From contig NZ_RIZI01000137.1 in the NCBI RefSeq assembly GCF_003721225.1, forward strand, positions 1 through 19,746: a DNA stretch of 19,746 nt. Direction: 5' to 3'. The stretch comes from Acidithiobacillus sulfuriphilus (GTDB taxonomy: Bacteria; Pseudomonadota; Gammaproteobacteria; Acidithiobacillales; Acidithiobacillaceae). Both the position numbers and the translations under genes were made by a program. This document shows positions 1 to 7,433 of this stretch, piece after piece (within the stretch, counting starts at the first letter, position 1; the number at the start of each line of letters is the position of its first letter). The notes beneath the pieces were generated by a model, which was not told the DNA's origin, did not search any database, and saw nothing but the letters and a program-made list of their open reading frames with translations.

Positions 1-36
1 TTCCATCGTCAAGCTGCGCACGTCGATTCTTTCCAT
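1..36 (-). CDS. 5' end of a gene running off the left edge (partial)
   Basis: An ATG on the minus strand opens a frame that stays open for 12 codons to the window edge (MERIDVRSLTME). Nothing can be said about its function. I call it only because a very good extended -10 element lies immediately upstream, with a predicted transcription start at or within a base or two of this ATG. No Shine-Dalgarno sequence is visible, so translation would have to be leaderless or begin at a later start outside the window. Confidence 0.35.
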   Translation of the reverse strand, partial: MERIDVRSLTME

Positions 37-43
37 ACGTCAA

Positions 44-72
44 ATTATACCACGCTATGGTCTGGTATTTAA
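44..72 (-). promoter_or_regulatory. Extended -10 promoter for the left-edge gene
   Basis: On the minus strand TGGTATAAT (52 to 44) is a perfect TATAAT with the upstream TGN of an extended -10. A weak TTAAAT lies at the -35 position (72 to 67) with a 17-base spacer. Transcription would start near position 37, next to the ATG at 36. Extended -10 promoters need little from their -35, so the weak -35 is not disqualifying. Confidence 0.5.
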
Positions 73-77
73 GGGCC

Positions 78-185
78 ATGTTAATAATCATCGAATGCTT
101 GTTCAGCGCCCTGCTGGGGGCCATCGCCTTTCGCCTGGCTTATGCCTTTCTCGGCCATCGCCGCCGCCATCATCAAGAAACGTGA
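78..185 (+). CDS. Possible 35-residue single-pass membrane peptide
   Basis: This short frame starts with ATG at 78 and encodes a peptide with one hydrophobic stretch (about residues 2-26) and a His/Arg-rich tail (HRRRHH) before TGA. That is the shape of a small inner-membrane protein with a positively charged end. The only purine-rich sequence upstream (AAGGG) is too close to the ATG for a good ribosome-binding site, and no family is recognised. It converges on the small membrane protein gene ending at 213. It may be chance; the hydrophobic-then-basic pattern is the only support. Confidence 0.25.
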   Translation: MLIIIECLFSALLGAIAFRLAYAFLGHRRRHHQET

Positions 186-212
186 GGCATTGGGTTTGGA
201 CCACCAGCCCCC

Positions 213-455
213 TTACGACCCATGAAGGATGTCGTCGGGGAAACGGCGGAACCAGCCGGGATGCGCCAGACGCCACTCCCATTCCAGGATCAGGGGTAGC
301 AGCAGGAAGGGGAGCAGGACGGGCAAGAACTGCAGAAAACGCTCGCCATAGCGCTCCATCCAATCCCGTGCGTCATACGTTCCCCAAAAGGATCGCCCAT
401 GGTAAAGGGTAAGAACGTGGCAAAGACCCAGGAGGCAACCACAGCCTCGGCTCAC
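213..455 (-). CDS. Small membrane protein of unknown function, coupled to the Cys-rich gene
   Basis: The frame begins at GTG (455-453), which overlaps the TGA of the upstream gene in a GTGA arrangement, giving an 80-residue protein. The N-terminal third has three cysteines (CGCLLGLC). A central region with DARDWMERYGERF is followed by a strongly hydrophobic segment rich in Leu/Pro (FLQFLPVLLPFLLLPLI), then WEWRLAHPGWFRRFPDD. The pattern fits one membrane segment with aromatic and basic flanks. I do not recognise the family. An internal ATG near 362 would give a shorter version starting just before the hydrophobic stretch. The stop-start overlap with the preceding gene is the main argument that the pair is co-translated and works together. 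Confidence 0.5.
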   Translation of the reverse strand: MSRGCGCLLGLCHVLTLYHGRSFWGTYDARDWMERYGERFLQFLPVLLPFLLLPLILEWEWRLAHPGWFRRFPDDILHGS

Positions 456-733
456 AACGCCTTGGTGGAACGCCCCATGACCTCCTGGATTTCCTCTTCG
501 CTGACCGTACCATGAATCCTGATGGTAGTACCCTCTGTACCCTGACTCACTTCCATGGCCGACACCTTGGCCTTGACCTCCTCGCTCATGCAGTCGCAGC
601 GCCCGGTCTGGCAACTTTCGACCATCGCGAAGACCTTTTTTGGGTCCACCGATTTGTCCACATGCACCGCGATGCCCTCGGCGGTCTTTTCCAGCGTTGC
701 CGCATTCTGGATGGTACGATCACAACAGGTCAT
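452..733 (-). CDS. Small Cys-rich protein, unknown function, possible metal or redox role
   Basis: This 93-residue protein starts at ATG 733 with a good ribosome-binding site (AAGGAG, five bases upstream). Cysteines are clustered: a CC pair at residues 3-4 and C41, C46 and C48 in the run SCQTGRCDCM. The rest is charged and looks like a small alpha/beta domain (TTIRIHGTVSEEEIQEVM near the C-terminus). Clustered cysteines in a soluble protein of this size suggest metal or Fe-S binding or thiol chemistry, but that is inference and I recognise no family. Its stop overlaps the start of the downstream membrane protein gene. A long inverted repeat lies in the promoter region and may bind a repressor controlling both genes. 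Confidence 0.65.
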   Translation of the reverse strand: MTCCDRTIQNAATLEKTAEGIAVHVDKSVDPKKVFAMVESCQTGRCDCMSEEVKAKVSAMEVSQGTEGTTIRIHGTVSEEEIQEVMGRSTKAL

Positions 734-772
734 AGCTGCTCCTTAATGAATAAATCAATCAATATACACTAA

Positions 773-802
773 TTGTAATATATCTTAAATCACATATTAC
801 AA
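773..802. promoter_or_regulatory. Inverted repeat, candidate operator upstream of the Cys-rich gene
   Basis: The arms TTGTAATAT and ATATTACAA are a perfect 9+9 bp inverted repeat separated by 12 bases. It sits in an AT-rich island, unlike the GC-rich surroundings, about 40 bp upstream of the ATG at 733 and 16 bp before an ATG facing the other way at 818. Arm length and spacing fit a dimeric transcription factor. Which family binds it cannot be told from the sequence. Confidence 0.5.
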
Positions 803-817
803 CAAGAGAGCAACCCT

Positions 818-1102
818 ATGAAACGACGCAACTTCCTCAACGGCAATGTATTGTCGAGCTCATGGCGGCAACCATGCACCATTTTCCCGCCCTCGCCTCC
901 CGCTCCCGGGCAAGCTCCGGCTCTGGCCGGGGAACGAAGCGCCATACTGCGGGCGGTACCCATTCCCCATGGACCATGGCTCATCATGGGGGCAACGCGG
1001 GCGGAAGGCAGGCCACCGCAAAGGGACACTTCGCCCTTGAACACGGCTCCGGGAGCCTCCGTCCCGGCGGGACGCGGTGCTTTTGCCGCGAGCTTCGGCT
1101 AA
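818..1102 (+). pseudogene. Doubtful or decayed reading frame with a twin-arginine-like start
   Basis: The stretch between the two gene groups (734-1165) holds no convincing gene. One frame begins at ATG 818 with MKRRNFLNG, which resembles the start of a twin-arginine signal peptide. After about 15 residues it turns into a Pro/Ala/Gly/Arg-rich sequence with no hydrophobic core and no recognisable domain, ending at TAA. A neighbouring frame (862-1107) continues with MAATMHHF and a His-rich sequence, so a frameshifted remnant is possible. A spurious frame is equally possible. The ribosome-binding site is weak (AGAGAG). Confidence 0.2.
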
Positions 1103-1165
1103 GCTAGCGGCTTACGCAGCCTCCCCTGTCGGCGGGATAGGAATATGGTACAGAAAGGATCCCCC

Positions 1166-2212
1166 ATGAACCGGTTTGTGGCCCTGGCGACCTTGTTCCT
1201 GCTGGGCTGGCTGCTGTACCGCCTTTCTCCCATTTTGACCCCCTTCTTCGTCGCCGCCATACTCGCCTATCTGGGCAACCCACTGGTATCCCGCCTGCAA
1301 AAACTGGGCCTCGGGCGCGGCTTCGCCACCACGGCGGTATTCGTGCTCGCCACCCTGCTGGGTACCGGCATCGTCCTGGCCTTGCTGCCGGTGATCCAGA
1401 GCCAGTTCCTCCTTTTCCTGGACTCGGTCAGCAAGTACCTGACCTTGCTCCAGCAAAACATCCTGCCGCGGCTGTCGGCGCGCCTGGGCATTCCCATGGA
1501 TACCGGCACGCTAACGACCTATGCTGCCCGGAACACCCAAAAACTCGGTGAATGGGCGGGGCGCGGCCTGCAGTTGGCCCTGCACTCGGGATCAAGCCTG
1601 ATCACGGCCCTGCTCAATATCATCCTCATCCCGGTGCTCACCTTTTATCTGCTGCGCGACTGGCCCCGGCTGCTGGCCCGGATTCGCCAACTCGTACCCT
1701 TGCGCTACCTGCCGCTGGTGAGCCTCCTGGCCCGGGATTCCGATGCCATGCTCACGGCCTTTTTGCGCGGTCAGATCTCGGTCATGCTGGCCCTGGGGGT
1801 GACCTACGCCGTTGGCCTGAGCATCATCGGCCTCAAAACGGCCATCCTCATCGGCCTGCTGGCGGGCATCCTGAGCTTCGTGCCCTATCTGGGGGTCATC
1901 AGCGGCGTGACCATGGCCACCCTGGCCATTTACGTGCAGACCGGACAGTTCCTCCCCATTCTCGGGGTACTGGTGGTCTTTACCGTGGGGCAAATCCTGG
2001 AAAGCATGGTCTTTACCCCGTATCTCGTCGGAGATCGCATCGGCCTCCATCCCGTGGCGGTGATCTTTGCCGTACTGGCGGGTGGCGAACTCTTCGGCTT
2101 CATCGGCCTGCTCCTGGCGCTGCCGGTGACCGCCGTGCTCATTGCGCTCCTGCGCCACGCCCACCAGTGGTATCTCCGCAGCGCCTGCTATCAGGACACC
2201 CCGCCATCATGA
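1166..2212 (+). CDS. AI-2E/PerM family membrane transporter
   Basis: This 348-residue integral membrane protein is of the AI-2E transporter family (PerM/YdiK/TqsA type, PF01594). Hydrophobic pairs occupy residues 5-45 and 50-80. A long amphipathic non-membrane region follows (about 80-140), and then four or more membrane segments to residue 335. The family hallmark near the C-terminal third, SFVPYLGVISG followed by ILESMVFTPYLVGDRIGLHPVAVIFAVLAGGELFG, is well preserved. I place the start at ATG 1166, preceded by AAAGGA at good spacing, rather than the in-frame ATG at 1145. Family members export small molecules or act in sodium/proton exchange, and the substrate here cannot be assigned. It is monocistronic or loosely linked to the heme gene 150 bp downstream. 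Confidence 0.9.
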   Translation: MNRFVALATLFLLGWLLYRLSPILTPFFVAAILAYLGNPLVSRLQKLGLGRGFATTAVFVLATLLGTGIVLALLPVIQSQFLLFLDSVSKYLTLLQQNILPRLSARLGIPMDTGTLTTYAARNTQKLGEWAGRGLQLALHSGSSLITALLNIILIPVLTFYLLRDWPRLLARIRQLVPLRYLPLVSLLARDSDAMLTAFLRGQISVMLALGVTYAVGLSIIGLKTAILIGLLAGILSFVPYLGVISGVTMATLAIYVQTGQFLPILGVLVVFTVGQILESMVFTPYLVGDRIGLHPVAVIFAVLAGGELFGFIGLLLALPVTAVLIALLRHAHQWYLRSACYQDTPPS

Positions 2213-2362
2213 AACATGCCTCACCGCCGGTAGGAGCGCGCACAGATGGATGGGGATTTGACCCATGATCGTTACTTCCCGTTAATGCCGGCGCGCTAGC
2301 AGCCGATAGGCGGGTCGCCCATAAGGGCGTATCCTGCACGATAGCACCCAGAGGGAAGAACT

Positions 2363-3709
2363 ATGCACGAGGTCATCATCATTGGCGGTGGCATATCAGG
2401 CCTGGCGAGCGCTTGGTTTCTGCGCGAGAAGGGCTGGCGGCCCATCGTCCTGGAGGCGGGCGATCCCGTGGGAGGGAGCATTCGCAGCCGCCAGGAGGCC
2501 GGTTTCCTCATGGACACCGGCGCCAATTCCATGATGCTCAAAGGCGAAATCGTCCCGGACTGGTTCCGCCGCATCGGCATGGACGGCGAGATGATCGAGG
2601 CCAATCCCCTGGCCAAACGCCGCTATGTCCTCAAGGAGGGAATACCCCTGGCCCTTCCCAACGGGCCTCTGGCCTTTTTACGCAGCCCGATTTTGAGCGC
2701 CGCGGCCAAGATGCGGCTATTGGGGGAGCCCTTCCGCCCCCGTAGCGCCGACCCGGACGAAAGCATTGCCGCCTTTGTGCGCCGGCGCCTGGGACCGGAA
2801 GTGCTGGACTGGATGGTGGACCCTTTCGTTTCCGGGGTTTTTGCGGGCGATCCCGAGCGCCTGTCCCTGCGCGCCACTCTGCCCCGCCTGGCCGCTCTGG
2901 AAGACGCCGGGGGTTCCCTGCTGCGGGGTGCCTGGCGCACGCGCCGGGCAAAGAGGCCGGGGCGGTCCGCGGCGCGCCTCGTCTCCTTCCGCAACGGCCT
3001 GCAGCAGCTCCCCCTGAAGGTAGCCGAGCTCTTGGGAGATACCGTGCATGGCGGCTGCGCCGTGGAACGGATCCGTCGGGAAGGGGATCTCTGGGTAGCC
3101 GAAGCGGCAGGCCAAAGCTGGCGGGCTCCCCGTCTGGTGCTGGCCGTGCCGGCTTACGTTGCCGCCCAGTTCCTGACCCCCCTCCATGGCGAACTGGCCG
3201 CCGAACTCCATGCCATCCGCTACCCGTCCGTCATGACCATGGCCCTCGGCTTCGCCCAGGCGCAGGTGGCCCACGCCCTGGATGGCTTTGGCATGCTCAT
3301 CCCCCGCAAACTCGGCCTGGAGACCCTCGGAGTGCTCTTTTCCTCCACGATCTTTCCCGGGCGGGCGCCGGCGGATCACGTCCTGCTCACGGCCTTCATC
3401 GGCGGTGCGCAGAACGACATCGGCGCCCGCCCGGATGCGGCCCTGCTCAGCGCCGTCGTGCAGGAAATCAGCCCGGCATTGGGTATCAGCGGCGCCCCCC
3501 ACTTTGTCCATACCCGGCGCTGGCAGCGGGCCATCCCCCAGTATGAGCAGGGCCACCTGGACCGTATCCGGCGGGTTGACGCGGCCCTGGCCACCTTGCC
3601 GGGATTGGCGCTGCGCGCCAACTGGCGGGATGGTGTCGCCCTGGGCGACTGCATTGAAAACGCCGCGGCCCTGAGCGAAAGGGAAGCCTGGCGCCACCCG
3701 GCGGGCTGA
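2363..3709 (+). CDS. hemG: Protoporphyrinogen oxidase (HemY-type, FAD-dependent)
   Basis: This 448-residue flavoprotein oxidises protoporphyrinogen IX to protoporphyrin IX, the penultimate step of heme synthesis, using oxygen. The N-terminus carries the FAD dinucleotide-binding fold (IIIGGGISGLASAWFL, residues 5-20) followed by the family pattern LEAGDPVGGSIRS and DTGANSM. The middle has DPFVSGVFAGDPERLSLRA, typical of the HemG/HemY (TIGR00562) family. The C-terminus closes with LRANWRDGVALGDCIENA, the second FAD-contacting motif. Length is normal for the family. The ATG at 2363 follows a purine-rich site (GAGGGAA). The flavodoxin-like E. coli HemG is unrelated; here the name means the oxygen-dependent enzyme, also called HemY. 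It converges on the L,D-transpeptidase gene with only 17 bp between the stops. Confidence 0.9.
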   Translation: MHEVIIIGGGISGLASAWFLREKGWRPIVLEAGDPVGGSIRSRQEAGFLMDTGANSMMLKGEIVPDWFRRIGMDGEMIEANPLAKRRYVLKEGIPLALPNGPLAFLRSPILSAAAKMRLLGEPFRPRSADPDESIAAFVRRRLGPEVLDWMVDPFVSGVFAGDPERLSLRATLPRLAALEDAGGSLLRGAWRTRRAKRPGRSAARLVSFRNGLQQLPLKVAELLGDTVHGGCAVERIRREGDLWVAEAAGQSWRAPRLVLAVPAYVAAQFLTPLHGELAAELHAIRYPSVMTMALGFAQAQVAHALDGFGMLIPRKLGLETLGVLFSSTIFPGRAPADHVLLTAFIGGAQNDIGARPDAALLSAVVQEISPALGISGAPHFVHTRRWQRAIPQYEQGHLDRIRRVDAALATLPGLALRANWRDGVALGDCIENAAALSEREAWRHPAG

Positions 3710-3716
3710 ACCTTGG

Positions 3717-3738
3717 GCCGCCCCCTTCAGGGAGCGGC
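3717..3738. terminator. GC-rich hairpin between converging genes, possible terminator
   Basis: GCCGCCCCC and GGGAGCGGC form a 9 bp stem with one mismatch and a four-base TTCA loop. It lies across the junction of the hemG and L,D-transpeptidase 3' ends. There is no U-tract on either strand, so it would be a weak intrinsic terminator at best, and it could simply protect the mRNA 3' ends. Confidence 0.3.
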
Positions 3739-4533
3739 GGGCGCCGACAGGGAGGATCTTACGGCAGACGACAAGGAGACATCATCGGACTTGGCATCCG
3801 CCCTGGCCGTCGGCCGGGCGTAGCTGAGTTCGATGGTATGGCGGTAGCCCGGCGCCTCACCAACGATCTCCACCGGTGTCCCCACCTTCACCAACGCTGC
3901 CAACTGCTGCACATCCCAGTTGGACAAGGCCACGCATCCCGCCGTCCAACGCCCCGGAAAGACCTTGCTGTCCGGGGCGTCCCCAAACTGCGGGCCCATG
4001 CCGTGAATGCCGATGGCGCCGCCGAGGGGCGTGTTTTGCGGGGGGGTCCGCCCGCTATCGATGGCGCTGACGATGGCATCGTACTGGGCCCGGGAGATGA
4101 TCCCCTGGCGCAGGCCCCAGGCGGCGTCCTCGCGATTGGGATAGGTCAGACCCATGAAGGTCCCATAACGGGTGCCATAGTTGATCCAGCCAACCCGATA
4201 ATGACCTACCGGCGTGATGTCGTCCCCCCGCGCCCGGCGCGGGGCGGCGCCATTAAAGCCGATGGCCACGGGGAAGGTGGCCAGCACCGCATTCCCCTGA
4301 TACACCGTCATGCGCCGATCCGCGGCAGAAACGACAATCCGCACCTGCCGGGAGATGGGCGTCGATAGCGTCGCCGCAGCGGCCGATGCCACCGGAGCCA
4401 CCGGGGGCGGGGGGATTCGCGCCGCGTAATACGCCACAGAATGGGGCTCCGGCGGCATGTGGAAGGCGCAGCCCCCCAGGCCCAAGATCAACCCCAGCGA
4501 GACCCAAATACTCCAGCGTCCAACACGATGCAT
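3727..4533 (-). CDS. Lipoprotein L,D-transpeptidase (YkuD domain)
   Basis: This 268-residue exported protein has a lipoprotein signal peptide: basic start, hydrophobic core at residues 8-20, and lipobox LGGC with the lipidated cysteine at residue 22. A Pro/Ala-rich linker (about 40-60) leads to a YkuD catalytic domain (about 64-225). The family motif is clear: GIHGMG with His177, then TAGCVALSN with the catalytic Cys200 (usual form HGx...SxGC(I/V)R(M/L)xN). Such enzymes make 3-3 peptidoglycan cross-links or attach proteins to the wall. The final 40 residues are a low-complexity Ser/Ala tail. I prefer ATG 4533, with GGGGA eight bases upstream. ATG 4542 and TTG 4548 are alternatives with poorer spacing. 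It has its own promoter upstream, so it is probably not part of the recG operon. Confidence 0.85.
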   Translation of the reverse strand: MHRVGRWSIWVSLGLILGLGGCAFHMPPEPHSVAYYAARIPPPPVAPVASAAAATLSTPISRQVRIVVSAADRRMTVYQGNAVLATFPVAIGFNGAAPRRARGDDITPVGHYRVGWINYGTRYGTFMGLTYPNREDAAWGLRQGIISRAQYDAIVSAIDSGRTPPQNTPLGGAIGIHGMGPQFGDAPDSKVFPGRWTAGCVALSNWDVQQLAALVKVGTPVEIVGEAPGYRHTIELSYARPTARADAKSDDVSLSSAVRSSLSAPAAP

Positions 4534-4625
4534 ACCAATCATCCCCAAAGGTTCAAGACGCTCCCCCTGCCCCAGGCAAGGATGGACTCGAAAAAATCTG
4601 AACTAATCCGCGAAAGATGCTGATA

Positions 4626-4654
4626 ACTATAGAGATGAAGGGCGTATAGCGCAA
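4626..4654 (-). promoter_or_regulatory. Sigma-70-like promoter of the L,D-transpeptidase gene
   Basis: On the minus strand TTGCGC (4654-4649) and TATAGT (4631-4626) are separated by exactly 17 bases, placing transcription start near 4619, about 85 bases ahead of the start codon. It sits in the recG to L,D-transpeptidase spacer, indicating independent expression of the latter. Confidence 0.5.
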
Positions 4655-4694
4655 GCATCAAAGGGCCTTTCAGAGCGTGGAAAGATCCCGGCGA

Positions 4695-6746
4695 TCAGGC
4701 GACTTGGCCATAACCCAAACGCCCCCCCAGCCAACGGTGCAACAGCCCCTCCACGGCAGCGGGATCCCGCGCCAGCAAACGCTCGGCCAGATCGGGAATG
4801 CCCGCCAGGAGGGCTTCATCGCGCAGGAGATCGGCCACCCGCATCTGCGCCAGACCGGTCTGCCGCGTGCCGAGAAATTCTCCCGGCCCGCGCAGTTCCA
4901 TGTCCTTGCGGGCGATCACAAAGCCATCCTGGCTGCTGCGCATCACCCGCAGGCGCTCCCTGGCCTTGCCCGCCAAGGGCGGATGATAGAGTAGAATACA
5001 GGTGCTTTTGGCCGCTCCCCTGCCCACCCGACCGCGCAGTTGATGCAGTTGCGCCAGCCCCAGGCGTTCGGCGTGCTCGATCACCATGAGACTGGCATTG
5101 GGCACGTCCACGCCCACTTCAATGACCGTGGTGGCCACCAGCACCTGCATGGCCCCGGACTGAAAGGCCGCCATCACGGCGGCCTTTTCCGCCCCCTTGA
5201 GGCGGCCATGCACCAAGCCCACGCGGGCGTTGGGCAGGGCCGCCGAAAGCTCCGCAAAGCTCTCCTCCGCCGCCCGCAACTGCAAGATCTCCGATTCCTC
5301 GATGAGGGGACAGACCCAATAAATCTGCCGCCCTGCCCCCACCAGATCGCGCATCCGCTCCACCAGTTCCGCACGGCGGCTGTCGGGCATCACCACCGTC
5401 TCCACGGGCGTGCGGCCGGGCGGGAGCTCGTCGATCACCGACAGGTCCAAGTCCGCGTGGATGGTCATGGCCAGGGTGCGCGGAATAGGGGTGGCCGTCA
5501 TCACCAGGAGGTGCGGCATACTGCCCTTTTCCTGCAATTGCCGGCGCTGTTCCACGCCAAAGCGATGCTGCTCATCAATGATTACCAGCCCCAGGCGGGC
5601 AAAGGCCACCCCTTCCTGAAACAAGGCCTGGGTGCCGGTGACCACCGCCAGGCGGCCCTCCTCCAGATCCCGCAGAATGCTGCGGCGCTCACCGCTGCGA
5701 TTGCGCCCCGCCAGATGGCCAACGCCAATCCCCAGGGGGGAAAACCACAGGGCGAAGCGATCGCGCAACTGCTCGGCGAGGATCTCCGTAGGCGCCATGA
5801 ACGCCGCCTGATACCCCGCCTCCAGGGCCGTCAGCGTCGCCGCTGCGGCCACCAGGGTCTTGCCCGAACCCACGTCGCCCTGGAGCAAACGACGCATGGG
5901 GCGGGAGCGGCCCAGATCCGTGCGGATCTCGCTGATGACCCGCTCCTGCGCCCGGGTCGGGGCAAAGGGCAATTGCTGCAAAAAATGCCGCCACAACGCC
6001 CCTGGACCCTGGAGCTTGGGCGCGGCCGCCCCACACTCGGCGGCGCCGGCGCTACGCACGGCCAGGTGGTGGGCCAGGAGCTCTTCCAGGGCCAGCCGCT
6101 GCCGGGCCGGGTGGGCCGGAGCAGGAGTACCGCCCTCTCCCTGATGCAAAAAACGCAGCCCATCGCCCATGCTGGGCATCAGCGGCGGCAGGAGACCCTG
6201 CAGATAATCGGGAAGCTGGTCGGCCAGGGGCAAGGCCTGGGCGATCCAGCGACGCCAGTGCAGTTGGGTAATCCCCTCGGTGCTGGGGTAGAAGGGCGTG
6301 AGGTGCTGCGGCGCCTGAAAATCCGCGGTATCCGCCATGGCCCATTCGGGATGCACCATTTCCAGGCCATGAAAGCCCGTGCGCAGTTCACCAAAGCACC
6401 ACAGGCGGCGGCCGCGCCGCCATTGCCCGCGCATGGCGCCATGGAGATGAAAGAGCCGCAGTTGCATCTGGCCGCTGCCGTCGGCCAAGCGCACCAGCCA
6501 TTGCTCGCGGCGGCCCCGCAAATGCTCCACGTCCAGGATCTCGCCCTCCACCGCTGCCTCCATACCCGGCTGCAGGCTCGCCATGGGGTGAATATGGCGG
6601 CGATCCTGGTAACGGCTGGGGAGATGGAAGAGGAGATCCTGCACCCGGCGCAGGCCCATGCGCTCCAGGCGTTCGGCCAAGGCCGGACCCACCCCGCGCA
6701 GGGCACTGATGGGGCTATCGGGCGTGAGGGGGGCACCCGCCTTCAC
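4695..6746 (-). CDS. recG: ATP-dependent DNA helicase RecG
   Basis: This 683-residue RecG remodels stalled replication forks and branch-migrates recombination intermediates. The N-terminal wedge/OB domain (about 55-150) begins after a helix-hairpin-like SALRGVGPALAERL. The helicase core shows Walker A GDVGSGKT (290-297), Walker B DEQH (391-394) followed by RFGVEQR, motif III VMTATPIPRTLAM, and the C-terminal lobe with TTVIEVGVDVPNA and QLRGRVGRG. The C-terminal RecG wedge-contact region has the usual MRSSQDGFVIARKDMELRGPGEFLGTRQ sequence in several blocks. The start is GTG at 6746; no in-frame ATG lies nearby upstream, and a GGAAGGG site precedes it at acceptable spacing. It is the last gene of the yicC-gmk-rpoZ-spoT-ridA group, matching the common linkage of recG with spoT. 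Confidence 0.95.
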   Translation of the reverse strand: MKAGAPLTPDSPISALRGVGPALAERLERMGLRRVQDLLFHLPSRYQDRRHIHPMASLQPGMEAAVEGEILDVEHLRGRREQWLVRLADGSGQMQLRLFHLHGAMRGQWRRGRRLWCFGELRTGFHGLEMVHPEWAMADTADFQAPQHLTPFYPSTEGITQLHWRRWIAQALPLADQLPDYLQGLLPPLMPSMGDGLRFLHQGEGGTPAPAHPARQRLALEELLAHHLAVRSAGAAECGAAAPKLQGPGALWRHFLQQLPFAPTRAQERVISEIRTDLGRSRPMRRLLQGDVGSGKTLVAAAATLTALEAGYQAAFMAPTEILAEQLRDRFALWFSPLGIGVGHLAGRNRSGERRSILRDLEEGRLAVVTGTQALFQEGVAFARLGLVIIDEQHRFGVEQRRQLQEKGSMPHLLVMTATPIPRTLAMTIHADLDLSVIDELPPGRTPVETVVMPDSRRAELVERMRDLVGAGRQIYWVCPLIEESEILQLRAAEESFAELSAALPNARVGLVHGRLKGAEKAAVMAAFQSGAMQVLVATTVIEVGVDVPNASLMVIEHAERLGLAQLHQLRGRVGRGAAKSTCILLYHPPLAGKARERLRVMRSSQDGFVIARKDMELRGPGEFLGTRQTGLAQMRVADLLRDEALLAGIPDLAERLLARDPAAVEGLLHRWLGGRLGYGQVA

Positions 6747-6794
6747 GGCATTTCGCCCTTCCCCATGTCCCGCTCCGCCGCGCCGGACAGGACC

Positions 6795-7004
6795 CTAATC
6801 GGGCAGGGATTCACGCTGCGCCCACTCATCGAGAAGGGCGTCGAGATTGAGATGGTGCATGACGGCCACCTGCGCCAGCGTCTCCCGGTCGGCAATGAAA
6901 CATTCGCCGCAGTGCACGCCGTGCTCCTCCAGGAGCCGCATCAGGGACGGATGCTCGCTGAGGAGCACGCGCACCGGGGTTCGCAGCAGGGCCTCCCGAT
7001 TCAT
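6795..7004 (-). CDS. Small CxxC protein, DUF1858/redox-disulfide-like
   Basis: This 69-residue protein begins three bases after the ridA stop, with a purine-rich site (AGAGGG) inside the end of ridA. It has a single CGEC motif (C32, C35) in the context LLEEHGVHCGECFIADRETL, followed by a short helical tail ending in a DALLDEW-type segment. That is the layout of the DUF1858 and 'hybrid-cluster-associated redox disulfide' small proteins: a helix, a CxxC at the tip of a turn, then two helices. No activity is established for those families; a thiol-disulfide or metal-site role is inference. The tight packing between ridA and recG means it is co-transcribed with the housekeeping operon. Confidence 0.75.
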   Translation of the reverse strand: MNREALLRTPVRVLLSEHPSLMRLLEEHGVHCGECFIADRETLAQVAVMHHLNLDALLDEWAQRESLPD

Positions 7005-7007
7005 GCC

Positions 7008-7397
7008 CTAGCCCTCTTTCCCGAGAACGACGACGCCATCGATCTCCACCAGGGCCCCCCGGGGCAAACCCGCCACCTGTACCACCGCCCGGGCCGGATA
7101 GGGCGGTTCGAAAAATGCTTCCATGGCCTGATTGACCGCCGCAAAGTCCTGCAGATCCATGACGTAGACCTGCAGCTTGACGGCGTTTTGCAGGCTGCCG
7201 CCCGCCGCCGCGCACACCGCCTGGAGGTTGTCCAGCACGCGCCGGATCTGCAACGCAAAATCACCGCTCACCATTTGCCCCGTTGCCGGATCCAGGGGAA
7301 TCTGACCCGACAGATAGAGTATGTCGTTATGCACCATGCCCTGGCTGTAGGCGCCGATGGCCTGGGGCGCGTGACTGGTATGCACCGGAACTGACAT
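7008..7397 (-). CDS. ridA: RidA family 2-iminobutanoate/2-iminopropanoate deaminase
   Basis: This 129-residue protein is of the RidA/YjgF/UK114 family, which hydrolyses reactive enamine/imine intermediates released by PLP enzymes such as threonine dehydratase. Signature sequences are present: APQAIGAYSQG near the N-terminus, LYLSGQIPLDPATG, and PYPARAVVQVAGLPRGALVEID with the substrate-binding Arg103 and Glu118. The preferred start is ATG 7397, which has AGGAG seven bases upstream. The frame is open farther upstream, but the extra residues (MQRTGAI) are not part of the family. It lies 36 bp after spoT and three bases before the CxxC protein gene, in the same operon. Confidence 0.93.
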   Translation of the reverse strand: MSVPVHTSHAPQAIGAYSQGMVHNDILYLSGQIPLDPATGQMVSGDFALQIRRVLDNLQAVCAAAGGSLQNAVKLQVYVMDLQDFAAVNQAMEAFFEPPYPARAVVQVAGLPRGALVEIDGVVVLGKEG

Positions 7398-7433
7398 GAT
7401 TGCTCCTGTTCTTTGCAAAAAGGGATGGCTGCC

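Noticed and set aside
2258..2286. TTGACC with a downstream GTTAAT as a hemG promoter
   Set aside because: The -10 matches the consensus at only three positions; too weak to annotate.
4655..4694. AAAGG/CCTTT symmetry after recG as a terminator
   Set aside because: Stem is too short and no U-tract follows on the minus strand.
5040..7394. Very long plus-strand open frame (784 codons) opposite recG and ridA
   Set aside because: It is the antisense of clear recG, CxxC and ridA genes. The translation is His/Gln/Arg-rich with no domain; high GC at third codon positions removes stops on the opposite strand.
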